A stretch of 64,000 nt of DNA from contig CM055100.1 of assembly GCA_029204225.1 (NCBI GenBank), positions 59,642,975 to 59,706,974 on the forward strand. The letters run 5' to 3'. Positions 1 to 9,909 of the stretch are shown piece by piece (within the stretch, counting starts at the first letter, position 1; every line of letters starts with the position of its first letter). A model generated the notes under the pieces. The model had not been told where the DNA came from. It saw only the letters and a program-made list of their open reading frames with translations, and ran no database searches. This stretch comes from Diphasiastrum complanatum (lineage: Eukaryota; Streptophyta; Lycopodiopsida; Lycopodiales; Lycopodiaceae). The position numbers and the translations under genes were made by a program.

Positions 1-155
1 GAATAAGTTTATCTGCAAGCAAGAAAGAATCTAAACATGAATAAAATGAGCATTCAATCACAATATACATGACCAAGATTACTGGAACAATGATTATTCA
101 GTCGCGAATAGATACAGTTTGTGGCCGAATAATCGAATCCGGTCAGATGGTCTGA

Positions 156-245
156 GATGGTCGAACTATCGAGGATGGTCGAACAATTGAAGATGGCCGA
201 ATAATCAAGGATGACCGAATAGTCGAAGGTGTCCGAACAATTGGG
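156..245. repeat. 18-bp tandem repeat, five units
   Basis: Five consecutive 18-bp units start at 156, 174, 192, 210 and 228. Each follows the pattern GATGG(T/C)CGAA(C/T)(A/T)AT(C/T)(G/A)A(G/A), with a few substitutions per unit. A looser related stretch lies just upstream at 121-155. Because 18 is a multiple of three, the array could once have been coding, but no open frame of note crosses it. It is a short minisatellite of unknown origin. Confidence 0.8.
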
Positions 246-1930
246 GAAACATTGTCATTGATTCTTTTTTATTTCTACAAACTGTCATAAAACAAGTGTA
301 TTTATGTAGAGTATGCAACTGTACAAGTATTTACAACAACTAGTGAATTGATTCAGATTAGAAGAGAGATAGGGATGGAGAGGATAGAAATCCAGCACTC
401 TCAACTTCATAATTTGTACAAAGAGGGAGCTCCTCTATACAGTGATTCGAGATCCAAGAGGAGTAGAAATCAAGTAAAATGATTGGACCTCTTACATAGA
501 TCCTCTAACTTTGATTGTACTAGTGACATAAGGACCCTTGATTACGATTGGACCAATTTCATGGATCTTTTGCTTTTGATTGGTCACATGACTTCATGAC
601 AACACATAGAAAAGTGTCACTAGTCCTCTACTATCATGCCATGTGTAAGAAGCCTAACCTACCTCGAGCTACATCACACTGATTTTGGTCTAATCACCTA
701 CCAACATGTGTACAAGGGGTGAAAAAGTCAAAGTACCCCCCCCCCCCCCCCCCCCAACATGTGTACAAGGGGTGAAAAAGTCAAGTACCCCCCCAACTCA
801 AGATTAAGGCCTATTGACTATTCAAACTCTTCATATATAAACTAAGAAGATTATGGCTACCCTCCACACATGGGAACATCCTCCACACGTGTGAGATTTC
901 ACTATGTACATGATATTGCAAAAGATCAATCTAGATTTTGCAATTTTTCACATCAAGTACTCAGAACGAATGTGATTAGTCAATCACCCATCCTTTGACT
1001 TGGTACTTCAGATCATGAAAGACCGAAGAGTGGTTTGTTCTCAACTCGAACTAATCATCCAGAAAAGAAAGTAAACTTTCTCCACCTGACTTTCCAAGAA
1101 AATTTCAAAGTGAAAGCCAAGTTGCACTCTACATTCTTGTCACGAAGTATAGGTATATAATTTCTTACTTTGACTAAGATTCCATCTACAATCCATCAAT
1201 AACTTAGTCTTATGGGAATCCAATTACATTGAATTTCTTAATAGAGATTAGAATATTCCCAAGCATTTTCCTAATATCCAACTCAAATTAAAGTTTTGAG
1301 GCATTCCATAATGCATATGAAGCTATAGTCTATTCTTCTTATGCATTTTTTCAATATTGATGCATTATAGTTCACCAAAAAACATCATACTAGGTAGCCT
1401 AAACCCATTCATAGGGTTTTGGTCAAGCGATGACATTCCTTTCTCTCTTTCAAGTTTGCAACATTTTGTCTTCCACAATAGCTCATTTGGACAACAATGT
1501 TCTCTTTGGTGTTGGTGACCGAAGCTTAAATCAAAGGTGCAATGAAACAACTAAGGTTGGTGGCTTGAGCTCAAATCCAACTATGGTGAAATAAACACAC
1601 CCATAGTTTGATTCATCTTACGCCATAACTACCTTGTATACCTTGTACAAAACATGAAGTTGGATGCTTAAGTTGTCAAGAATGTAATACCAAGTGCTTG
1701 TTTCTTCTTTGTATTTTGGAGTCACCTTCATAAACCTAATTTGTGCTTGATGCTTGATTGATTATACCTTCCACACAAACCTCACATATGGATTTCCAAT
1801 GAGAGATGGACACCTAAGCATGAAGCTTTTTACATTATGTTCACGTGAAGAGCCATGACTATGCAAATGCACACACAAAAAGTGCATATGCTACGTAGCA
1901 TGTAACCATTGGCTATGTACATTAACATTA
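246..1930. other. AT-rich intergenic DNA with no recognisable gene
   Basis: I see no conserved protein motif, tRNA or LTR signature here. The only clear structure is a direct duplication of about 40 bp (starting near 702 and 755, both beginning CAACATGTGTACAAGGGG) that flanks a run of 20 cytosines at 736-755. The first copy runs into the long C tract and the second into a short one, so the C tract is part of the duplicated unit and has expanded once. Confidence 0.6.
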
Positions 1931-2530
1931 TGTTAGGCAAAAGCCCCTTTCCCTCTGAGGCTCTGATCTTCTAACCAAAAAATAGATAAAGAATAAAGGT
2001 CCGATTCCATATAGGAGAGTCTAGACTCAAGATACATGACATCTGACAGCATACCTCGGGCAGAAGAACCCGTTCTCCTGTTCCTAGATTCCTGAAGCTT
2101 CTCGTGAGTCGTTAGCAGGTTTGGAAAGAGTAAACAAAAAACAGAATCCTGTGAAAATTCACGTGTCCTTTGGCTTGTACAATCTTTTATTTCCTTTGAG
2201 ATGTCGCAGGGCATGCACGGCAGATCTTTCCTCTTGCTTCTTTCACGTCATAATTCATGCTGCTATTCACCCGTGATCCACTCTTGTATTAGTACTACTG
2301 TTGCTTGCTCGTTTCGGCAAACGCTGCGTCTCAAATTTCAATTTCCATGCTGTGGCTCCACGGCTTTTGGCAGCTAATTCAGCCCTCGATATGGGACTAT
2401 ACGGTATACTTATTCAAAACTCTTCGATTCTTCCTCGGGTAGAGCGTGTTGATCCTCTGGGCTGGGTCTGGCGAAAGCTTGCTGACTGAGACTGGCGCTG
2501 CAGCTGTACGTGTCAAAGCTCTTCTTCTGT
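1930..2530. other. GC-richer stretch with two short ORFs, possible gene remnant
   Basis: This 600-bp stretch is visibly less AT-rich than its flanks and keeps CpG dinucleotides, unlike the neighbouring repeats. It has an open frame of 93 codons on the minus strand (2214-1933) and one of 62 codons on the plus strand (2301-2489). Neither product matches a family I know, and neither shows retroelement motifs. It may be the remnant of a host exon or of captured host sequence. Both frames could equally be chance. Confidence 0.2.
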
Positions 2531-2929
2531 TTGGCCGCTTGTGTTTTCTCAAAAGCGTCTGGCACTTTGGTGCGTCGAGACTCGAGTGATGAAGCTCACG
2601 CTTTTCTTGTAAGTTGTACTAATAAGAAATAGAGAATCTAGATTTGGGCACTCGTGACTTATATTATTGAATTCAATCTGGATTTGCAAGAGAGAAACAA
2701 AAAAAGTGTAAGCCGTGAATCGTGATGGATAAAACAAGATATGTTGGTTTTGATTGGTCAAAGAGGTTTTTGACTCTATGTTGAGCAAAATTGAAACAAC
2801 TAGGTTGTGGCATACCACAAAGGCCTCGCCGTTTTTGTGGTGTTGTGAGATTTGTAAATATTTGACTTGAGAAGCATCCATTCAATAAGTATGGATGAAA
2901 AATATTTAATCATTTCCTAATTCTACAAC

Positions 2930-4090
2930 TTTGTGTAGTGATTGAAATGTTTTTTTCTCACTTTGAAATTTTAATTTCCATGATTTTAGAATTCAACATT
3001 GACTATTTCATATTCATAATTTTTAGAACAATAAATTCACAATATTGCAGTCAGTTTTTACAAAAGCAATATTATCAAATAGTTTTAAAATTCAATACAA
3101 ATTTTTTAAAATTTATGTCCACCAAAATAGCAGTAAATTTCACAGTGTAATATTTTACTATTTCATGATGCGCGCACACAATTTTAGAAAAGAGCATCAC
3201 ATTTACTCTTTACAAATTAATGAGTAGTCATAAATTTTCCATATTTTGATTTTAGAATTCAATTTAGAAAAATGGGCACACCTTGTGTAAATAAATACTC
3301 ACAATTCATGAAAGTAATTACAAATATCATAATTCGGTACTCACTAACCTCATAATTCAATATGATTAGTGCAATTCACATTTGATTTCACGATTAGTCA
3401 CAATTTCTTATTTACAATTTAATATTGACAATTTCAATATCTAGAAAAGTTGCTATTGATTATTCACAATTGCACTATTAGAAAAATGTCATGATTCAAT
3501 ATTCATAGTTTCACAATCTACAATAGTCATGATTGAATATCCACAATTATTTTGCACTTTGATATTTACAAAGGAAGTCTACAATAATGATTTTTATGAT
3601 TTGAAAATACTCATGATTTTATAATCATTTTACATAAATGAGCATTTTCATAATTGTTATTCAGAATATTGAAGAATATATTTTCAAATATTTAAAATCA
3701 ATATCTAGAATGGTCGTGATCACTTTCAAAGTACTCACAATTATTATTTAGAGGATTGACAATGATGATCGACATTCACGTTCAATATTGATGATCGATA
3801 TCCACGTACATGTATGTATGGTTAATACTCAAAATTCACCATCAATATTCAGAGTGTTACAATCAATATTCAAAGTGTTCATGTTTAGTATTCAAAGTAT
3901 CATGATTAGTTTTCAGAGTTTCATAATCAATATTCAAAATATCATGATTAGTGTTCATAGTTTCACAATAGTATTTAGAGTATCACAAGTAGTATTCAAA
4001 GTTTTAGGATTAGTATTCAGAGTCTTGTGCTCGATATTCATACTATGCATGTTTCAATTTTTAGAGTATTCACATTTTTACCTATAATCC
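2930..4090 (+). repeat. AT-rich degenerate tandem array with a 21-bp core block
   Basis: The whole stretch is built from variants of TATTCA(A/C)A(A/G)T and ATGATTAGT. The clearest part, 3845-4054, is ten successive units of 21 bp, each close to TATTCAAAGT followed by (A/T)TCATGATTAG. Translated on the plus strand (a 99-codon open frame at 3788-4087) this gives a 7-residue periodicity of the type (I/V)F(R/K)V.. or SIQSIMI. The frame is a by-product of the repeat being divisible by three, so I do not call a gene. The stretch before 3845 looks like older, more diverged copies. Confidence 0.7.
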
Positions 4091-4776
4091 TCATCCAATA
4101 TGCAAGACATTTTTTCAATGACCAACAAAATGTTCAAATACCCTAACTTAAATTAAAATAACAAGCACCCGTTTTTTTTTTTTTTGTAAAATCAATACAA
4201 AATGAACACAACACTTTTGTGAAATAAACTCATAAAAAAAGAAAACCATCTATACACATGATTTTCTGAAAGAGAACACTATAAAAGCCTATAGTGTATT
4301 CTTGTCTATGACACATGTATTTAGAAAACATATTGTGGCTTTTATAGATAATGAATAGTTGCAGATATTCAATTCAAAGCTAGAATATAACAGTCTCCAA
4401 AAAAAATTTAGTTCATGTATGAAACATCCTGGCTCTGCCATCATGAGTGAGAAAGTTGCATATTAGATGTCAAGCGGCTTTGCTGTCTTTATGCTCCAAC
4501 ATTGGCATGTCGACACTACAAAGAATACAAATCAAAAGTAATAGCTGAAATGGAAACAACTTCCAATAAGAATCTTAAATCTCTAAACGAAAAAGAATAT
4601 TAGGCTAATAATAAGTATAGCTAGACAAAATTTTTGAAATTTGGTCCTTGTTGGAGCTTGGAAGAGAGAATTTGAAGTTTTAGCTTAAATCTTCACCATG
4701 ATCTTCTAATTGAACAATGATAAGCTTGATAAGGCCCATAAGTGTTAAGAGTCCAAATGATAATACTTTAGGTTCC
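4090..4776. other. AT-rich spacer with no recognisable feature
   Basis: Apart from a short poly-T run near 4171-4185, I see no coding motif, PBS, polypurine tract or tandem repeat in this stretch. Its right edge at 4777 is where the GGCGCC-rich repeat begins with TGTAGCG. Confidence 0.5.
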
Positions 4777-5559
4777 TGTAGCGTAGGCATCCCAAAGGGA
4801 GCCGGCAACCACGACTTAGCTTCCCAGCCTTCAACTCTTGCCATCCAAACCCACTTGACATACAAGAAGCCAACTCGCCAACAACGATCTGACTTAACCA
4901 ACTTGAAGTTCTGAAAACCAACATTGAGATCCAACCTGGCGCCATGCCAGATCGGGGGTCCCGAAGTGGGTGACTTCCCTCCAAGCAAGCCGCCCGACAT
5001 AAATCAAACTTAACCAACTTGAAGCTTTGTTACAAATGAGTAACATCCATTCCAAGCAAGCGGTCTGACTTACATCAGATTTAACCAGCTGAAACCTTCG
5101 TCACGAGCGCTGGAAGCCAACCTGGCGCCACGCTAGACTGGACAGCCATAAATAGGTAACTTCCACCCAAGCAAGCCATCCAACTCAGCCGACAGGTTAG
5201 AGCCCGTTCCCCAAGAGCTTAACCCATTCACGTTCATGCAAGGAACACTCAGAGCCACAAGCCGCGACAGATATGGAAACAACCAATTCCTGGACCAAAT
5301 GGTCCCGACAGCATACCGCTGGCGCCACGGACCGAATGGTCCCGACGGCATACCGCTGGCGTCCCGGGATACCACCCTCAGCTATGTGCCAACTTAAAAA
5401 TTTGGAAGCGGCCTTACAACTGGCGCTTTTACTGAACATTGGAACCCATAAGGTAATCAGAGTCAGTTTGAGAAAAATCCCACGTTATTGATAAATCTGA
5501 GAAGGTTACATTTCAAGTGTGTCACCAACCCTAGTCTCCGGGGCACTAGCATGCCAAGG
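4777..5559 (+). repeat. Partial LTR-like copy 1, direct orientation
   Basis: This copy starts TGTAGCGTAGGCATCCC and ends at the CTAGCATGCCAAGG shared with the next copy, which then continues into about 310 bp that copy 1 lacks. It contains internal degenerate repeats of the type AAGCAAGC..TCTGACTTACATCA..TTAACCAACT. It also has a two-unit 36-bp repeat around 5292-5362 whose key block is CCGACAGCATACCGCTGGCG. Confidence 0.7.
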
Positions 5560-6609
5560 TATAGCGCAGGCATCCCAAAGGGAGCCGGAAACCACTACGT
5601 AGCTTCCCAGCCTTCAACTCTTGCTATCCAAACCCACTTGACATACAAGCAGCCAACTCGCCAACAACGATCAAACTTAACCAACTTGAAGTTCCGAAAA
5701 CCAACATTGAGATCCAACTTGGCGCCATGCCAGATCGGGGGTCCCGATGTGGGTGACTTCCCTCCAAGCAAGCCGCCCGACATACATCAAACTTAACCAA
5801 CTCGAAGCTTCATTACAAATGAGTAACATCCATTCCAAGCAAGCGGTCTGACTTACATCAGACTTAACCAACTGAAAGCTTCATCACAAACGCTGGAAGC
5901 CAACCTGGCGCCACGCCAGACTAGTCAGCCATAAACAGGTAACATCCACCCAAGCAAGCCATCCATTCACGTTCATGCAAGGAACACTCAGAACCACAAG
6001 CCGCGACAGATATGGAAACAACCAGTTCCTGGACCAAATGGTCCTGACAGCATACCGCTGGCGCCACGGACCGAATGGTCCTGATGGCATACCGCTGGCG
6101 TCCCGGGATACGACCCTCAGCTATGTGCCAAGTTAAAAATTTTGAAAGCGGCCTTACAACTGGCGCTTTTAACGAACACTGAAACCCAGAAGGTAATCAG
6201 AGTCAGTTTGAGGAAAATCCCACTTTATTGATAAATCTGAGAAGGTTACATTTCAAGTGTGTGACCGACCCTAGTCTCTGGGGCGCTAGCATGCCAAGGC
6301 GAGAGCCATGACAACATTCCAGCAAGGGAGGCTGAGACTTGGTTGGAGCTCGCCCTGAGTCGCAACCCGCACTCCCCTATAGTATTGGTGTGATTCGGCA
6401 CCCCCCCCCCCTCATACCAAGCACTCAACCCAAGCTGGTAAAGCACGTTTTTCTCTCTCTAGTATTTTCTCTTTCTAGAAAGTCATTTTCTCTCTCTAGA
6501 TTTTATTGATCCCCAGGCTTCCTTTAATCATGCCTAGATCGTGTGAGGTGATTGCACATCGATCTGAGCTCTCTGGACTCCGCTAGAACCGATCAAAAAT
6601 TTTCAACCA
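5560..6609 (+). repeat. Full LTR-like copy 2 with PBS-like site at 6617
   Basis: This copy matches copy 1 over its first part, then adds 6290-6609, including CTCTCTAG-rich and TTTTATTGATCCCC segments. It is followed after 7 bases by TTGGCGCC (6617-6624). It is the left arm of the large inverted repeat: positions from about 5560 up to 6655 pair with about 7947 down to 6811, with position sums near 13467 over most of the inner part. The element it would serve points toward the centre near 6735. Confidence 0.65.
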
Positions 6610-6650
6610 TAGGAACTTGGCGCCGGCTGGATTCTGGTCACAGTGGCGCC

Positions 6651-6724
6651 GGGAGCGACGCCGGCGCCGTTGGCGCCGGGAGCAGCCGGGAGCGACGCCG
6701 GCGCCGTTGGCGCCGGGAGCAGCA
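6651..6724. repeat. 37-bp direct repeat of GGCGCC-rich sequence
   Basis: The block beginning GGGAGCGACGCCGGCGCCG occurs at 6651 and again at 6688, a period of 37 bp. It lies next to the PBS-like site, and the same GGCGCC motif recurs on the other side of the palindrome centre (6763-6850). It is the most GC-rich stretch of the window. Confidence 0.75.
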
Positions 6725-6732
6725 GGGGCTGT

Positions 6733-6750
6733 TGTAAAGCTACCTTTACA
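6733..6750. repeat. 18-bp palindrome TGTAAAG-CTAC-CTTTACA at the fold centre
   Basis: TGTAAAG and CTTTACA form a 7-bp inverted repeat around a 4-base loop close to the centre of the large palindrome. The same motif recurs at 8004-8021 and 8462-8479, each time next to GTAAAGC and a GGCGCC block. The recurrence suggests a fixed structural part of the element rather than chance. Confidence 0.7.
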
Positions 6751-6857
6751 AGCTTTACTTGCGGCGCCATCGGCGCCAGCTATGTCCGTGGCGCCAGCAG
6801 CGCCACTGCTGCTCCCGGCGCCACTGGGACCAGAATCCAGCCGGCGCCAAGTTCCTA

Positions 6858-7947
6858 TGGCTGAAAATCTTTGATCGGTTCTAGCGAAGTCCAGAGAGCT
6901 CAGATCGATGTGCAATCACCTCACACGATCTAGGCATGATTAAAGGAAGCCTGGGGATCAATAAAATCTAGAGAGAGAAAATGACTTTCTAGAAAGAGAA
7001 AATCCTAGAGAGAGAAAAACGTGCTTTACCAGCTTGGGTAGAGTGCTTGGTATGAGGGGGGGTGCCGAATCACACCAATACTATAGGGGAGTGCGGGTTG
7101 CGACTCAGGGCGAGCTCCAACCAAGTCTCAGCCTCCCTTGCTGGAATGTTGTCATGGCTCTCGCCTTGGCATGCTAGCGCCCCGGAGACTAGGGTCGGTC
7201 ACACACTTGAAATGTAACCTTCTCAGATTTATCAATAAAGTGGGATTTTCCTCAAACTGACTCTGATTACCTTCTGGGTTTCAGTGTTCGGTAAAAGCGC
7301 CAGTTGTAAGGCCGCTTTCAAAATTTTTAACTTGGCACATAGCTGAGGGTCGTATCCCGGGACGCCAGCGGTATGCCGTCGGGACCATTCGGTCCGTGGC
7401 GCCAGCGGTATGCTGTCGGGACCATTTGGTCCAAGAACTGGTTGTTTCCATATCTGTCGCGGCTTGTGGTTCTGAGTGTTCCTTGCATGAACGTGAATGG
7501 GTTAAGCTCTTGGGGAACGGGCTCTAACTTGTCGGCTGAGTTGGATGGCTTGCTTGGGTGGATGTTACCTGTTTATGGCTGTCCAGTCTGGCGTGGCGCC
7601 AGGTTGGCTTCCAGCGCTCGTGACGAAGCTTTCAGTTGGTTAAGTCTGATGTAAGTCAGACCGCTTGCTTGGAATGGATGTTACTCGTTTGTAACGAAGC
7701 TTCGAGTTGGTTAAGTTTGATGTATGTCGGGCGGCTTGCTTGGAGGGAAGTCACCCACGTCGGGACCCCCGATCTGGCATGGCGCCAGGTTGGATCTCAA
7801 TGTTGGTTTTCGGAACTTCAAGTTGGTTAAGTCTGATCGTTGTTGGTGAGTTGGCTGCTTGTATGTCAAGTGGGTTTGGATGGCAAGAGTTGAAGGCTGG
7901 GAAGCTAAGTCGTGGTTCCCGGCTCCCTTTGGGATGCCTGCGCTACA
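6858..7947 (-). repeat. Inverted LTR-like copy 3
   Basis: Read on the minus strand, this copy begins TGTAGCGCAGGCATCCC at 7947 and ends at 6858, followed by the PBS-like TTGGCGCC at 6850-6843. It repeats the full structure of copy 2 in opposite orientation. Together the two arms form the palindrome. Small indels and substitutions are visible between the arms, so it is not a perfect recent duplication. Confidence 0.65.
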
Positions 7948-8022
7948 GGGGCGCTGCTGGCGCCGGGGACATAGCTGGTGCCGATTTCGTCGGAAGTAAA
8001 GCCTGTAAAGGTAGCTTTACAA

Positions 8023-8490
8023 CCAAGGTGAGAGCCATGACAACATTCCAGCAAGGGAGGCTGAGACTTGGTTGGAGCTCGCCCTGAGTCGCAACCCGCA
8101 CTCCCCTATAGTATTGGTGTGATTCGGCACCCCCCTCACACCAAGCACTCTACCCAAGCTGGTAAAGCACATTTTTCTCTCTAGGATTTTCTCTTTCTAG
8201 AAAGTCATTTTTCTCTCTAGATTTTATTGATCCCCAGGCTTCCTTTAATCATGCCTAGATCGTGTGAGGTGATTGCACATCGATCTGAGGTCTTTGGACT
8301 CCGCTAGAACTGATCAAAGATTTTCAACCATAGAAACTTGGCGCCGGCTGGATTCTGGTCATAGTGGCGCCGGGAGCGGCGCCGGCGCCGTTGGCGCCAG
8401 GAGCAGGGGCGCTGCTGGCGTCGGGGACATAGCTGGCGCCAATGGCGCCGGAAGTAAAGCTTGTAAAGATAGCTTTACAACAGTTCCAAG
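8023..8490 (+). repeat. Truncated LTR-like copy 4 with its own PBS-like site
   Basis: This copy keeps only the right third of the repeat (from CCAAGG.GAGAGCCATGAC), ends near 8330 and is followed by TTGGCGCC at 8338-8345, a GGCGCC block and the TGTAAAG palindrome at 8462-8479. It joins copy 3 through a short GGCGCC block at 7948-8003. After 8490 ordinary AT-rich DNA resumes. Confidence 0.6.
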
Positions 8491-9219
8491 CAAATGCTCA
8501 TGTTAATAGTTGGAAAAATGTAGAGGGGGAATATTGCAAGGTCACCAAAGTATACAACTGCTAAGGTTTGATATGCCAACCCCAACATTTCTCATGTTCC
8601 ATAGCTTGATATACATTTGGCGTTGCGAGTCAATTTTCAACCTTTGTTGATGGAATATAGAACACCTAATATACAAAACAATGTTCTAATTTAGATTGAT
8701 ATTATTGAAATTTTTGGCAAAGGACTTCAGACACCTATTTCAACAATTGTCTTTCTAGAGAAAGAAGTAAAAAGGGTGACAATACTTTTTTGTTGAAATG
8801 ACAAGTTTGATCTGGATAGCTATAAAGCATGTATGAAAATTAGATCTTAAAGCTCATTCGTAATTGTTTGTTGATTATGTGTTGTAGATGATGATGTGGT
8901 GCTCATCCTTATATTACTAATTAAAGGCCATTGTTACGACAATTCATTGGATCCAAAACACCTCATCTCTAATGTGCCAAGAAGCTCGCACCACAATTTT
9001 GTGCATGATTCTATTGTAAGTAGCCATTATATTTTAGGTAGCTATTTTTCAGCTTATTTGCTATACATGACTAGTGAATCTTCGTTATGAGTCCTATGAT
9101 AATCATCACACTACATGTTGTGAAATTTCCAGAAGTTCACACGTGTGGGATGTACTTTCAATGTGTGAATGATCTTCCTAAGGTTTGTGTTTGTACATAG
9201 ATCAATTGTAGCTTGAAAA
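8491..9219. other. AT-rich DNA with no recognisable feature
   Basis: I see no retroelement motif, tRNA signature or repeat in this stretch. The 64-codon plus-strand frame at 8896-9090 has no family resemblance and I treat it as chance. Confidence 0.45.
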
Positions 9220-9399
9220 TCAAAATCTATCTCTAGATTCTATGGCTAAATCACAATCTAACATGCTAACAATCAATAATTGATTACTTTCACATGTGTG
9301 GAGAAAGGACAAAGAAAAATAATGTATGTGCAAATCCTTCTCCTCGAGTAGAGAGAGAATGGACAATTCAAGCTTACAAGTAAAAAATCCTAAATGCTT

Positions 9400-9482
9400 C
9401 TTGGTTTCCAAGGGGAGGCTCGAACTTGAGACCAAAGAAACTTTGGATGTCAAGCTAACCAATTGAGCCAGCGTCTCATATA
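9400..9482 (-). repeat. tRNA-like head of a probable SINE
   Basis: On the minus strand the sequence has a good RNA polymerase III box A (TGGCTCAATTGGTTAG, 9470-9455). Some 28 bases further on is a box-B-like AGTTCGAGCCTCC (9426-9414). That spacing is typical of a tRNA gene, but stem pairing is poor and the sequence continues without a proper acceptor stem, so a tRNA-derived SINE is more likely than a working tRNA gene. The SINE body would run downward from 9400 toward about 9220; I could not define its tail. It lies close to, possibly inside, the left LTR of the copia element that ends at 9895. Confidence 0.5.
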
Positions 9483-9895
9483 AAAATCCAAAATGACAAG
9501 AGAATAGCTTCAATGCTTGATTCATCATCATAGTGAGAGAACTCACTTACATATATAGTGAATGGTACTAGCTCGAGGTCGATCAAGCCTTGAACCTCAT
9601 TGGTCCACTTCTAAGGGTAGTTTCTACCAAAAACTTGACACCTACCACTTTGCATGTTGAGAAATGCAACTTTAACTATATGTTTCCTACATGTCACTTT
9701 CTAGAATACATATGTACAAATGTTCATGCATGTTCCAATACAAGTCTTAACTTCCTTTGCATGTCACTTTTGACAAACTTGACTTAATGCATGTGCAGTA
9801 GCTCGAGTTCCTAACAAGCCAAATTTGGCCTTTTCATATTCTACATCTACATGCATGATGGAAAACTTCATCAGATGGTTTTTTTATTTTCAACA

Positions 9896-9903
9896 CTCCT
9901 CCT
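9896..9903 (-). promoter_or_regulatory. Polypurine tract and 3' LTR edge of the outer copia element
   Basis: On the minus strand AGGAGGAG is followed directly by TGTTGAAAAT, the usual polypurine tract plus LTR start of a copia element. The LTR therefore ends (plus coordinates) at 9895 and extends leftward; I could not place its other edge. The site lies a few codons after the RNase H reading frame ends. Confidence 0.7.
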
Positions 9904-9909
9904 AAAAAG

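Larger units (their letters stand above)
4777..8490. mobile_element. GGCGCC-rich LTR-like repeat in a palindromic cluster
   Basis: This block is one repeat family present four times in mixed orientation. A partial copy at 4777-5559 is followed in tandem by a long copy at 5560-6609. An inverted long copy lies at 6858-7947, and a partial plus-strand copy at 8023-8330. The long copies behave like LTRs. They begin TGTAGCG (mutated to TATAGCG in the plus copy), end near AACCA, and are followed after 7 bases by TTGGCGCC, which resembles the start of the tRNA-Asp primer-binding site used by many plant gypsy elements. Beyond the PBS-like site lies GC-rich DNA dominated by GGCGCC. No gag or pol is visible, so I infer a non-autonomous (TRIM- or LARD-like) or foldback element. 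The short open frames inside are shadows of this repeat. Confidence 0.6.

Noticed and set aside
3788-4087. 99-codon frame as a coiled-coil protein gene
   Set aside because: The periodicity follows from the 21-bp repeat; no independent coding evidence.
6552-6915. Ala/Gly-rich proteins encoded by the GGCGCC region on both strands
   Set aside because: Overlapping open frames on both strands are expected in stop-poor GC-rich DNA, and the region is an inverted repeat.
9400-9482. A functional tRNA gene
   Set aside because: Box A and box B fit, but the acceptor and anticodon stems do not pair convincingly.
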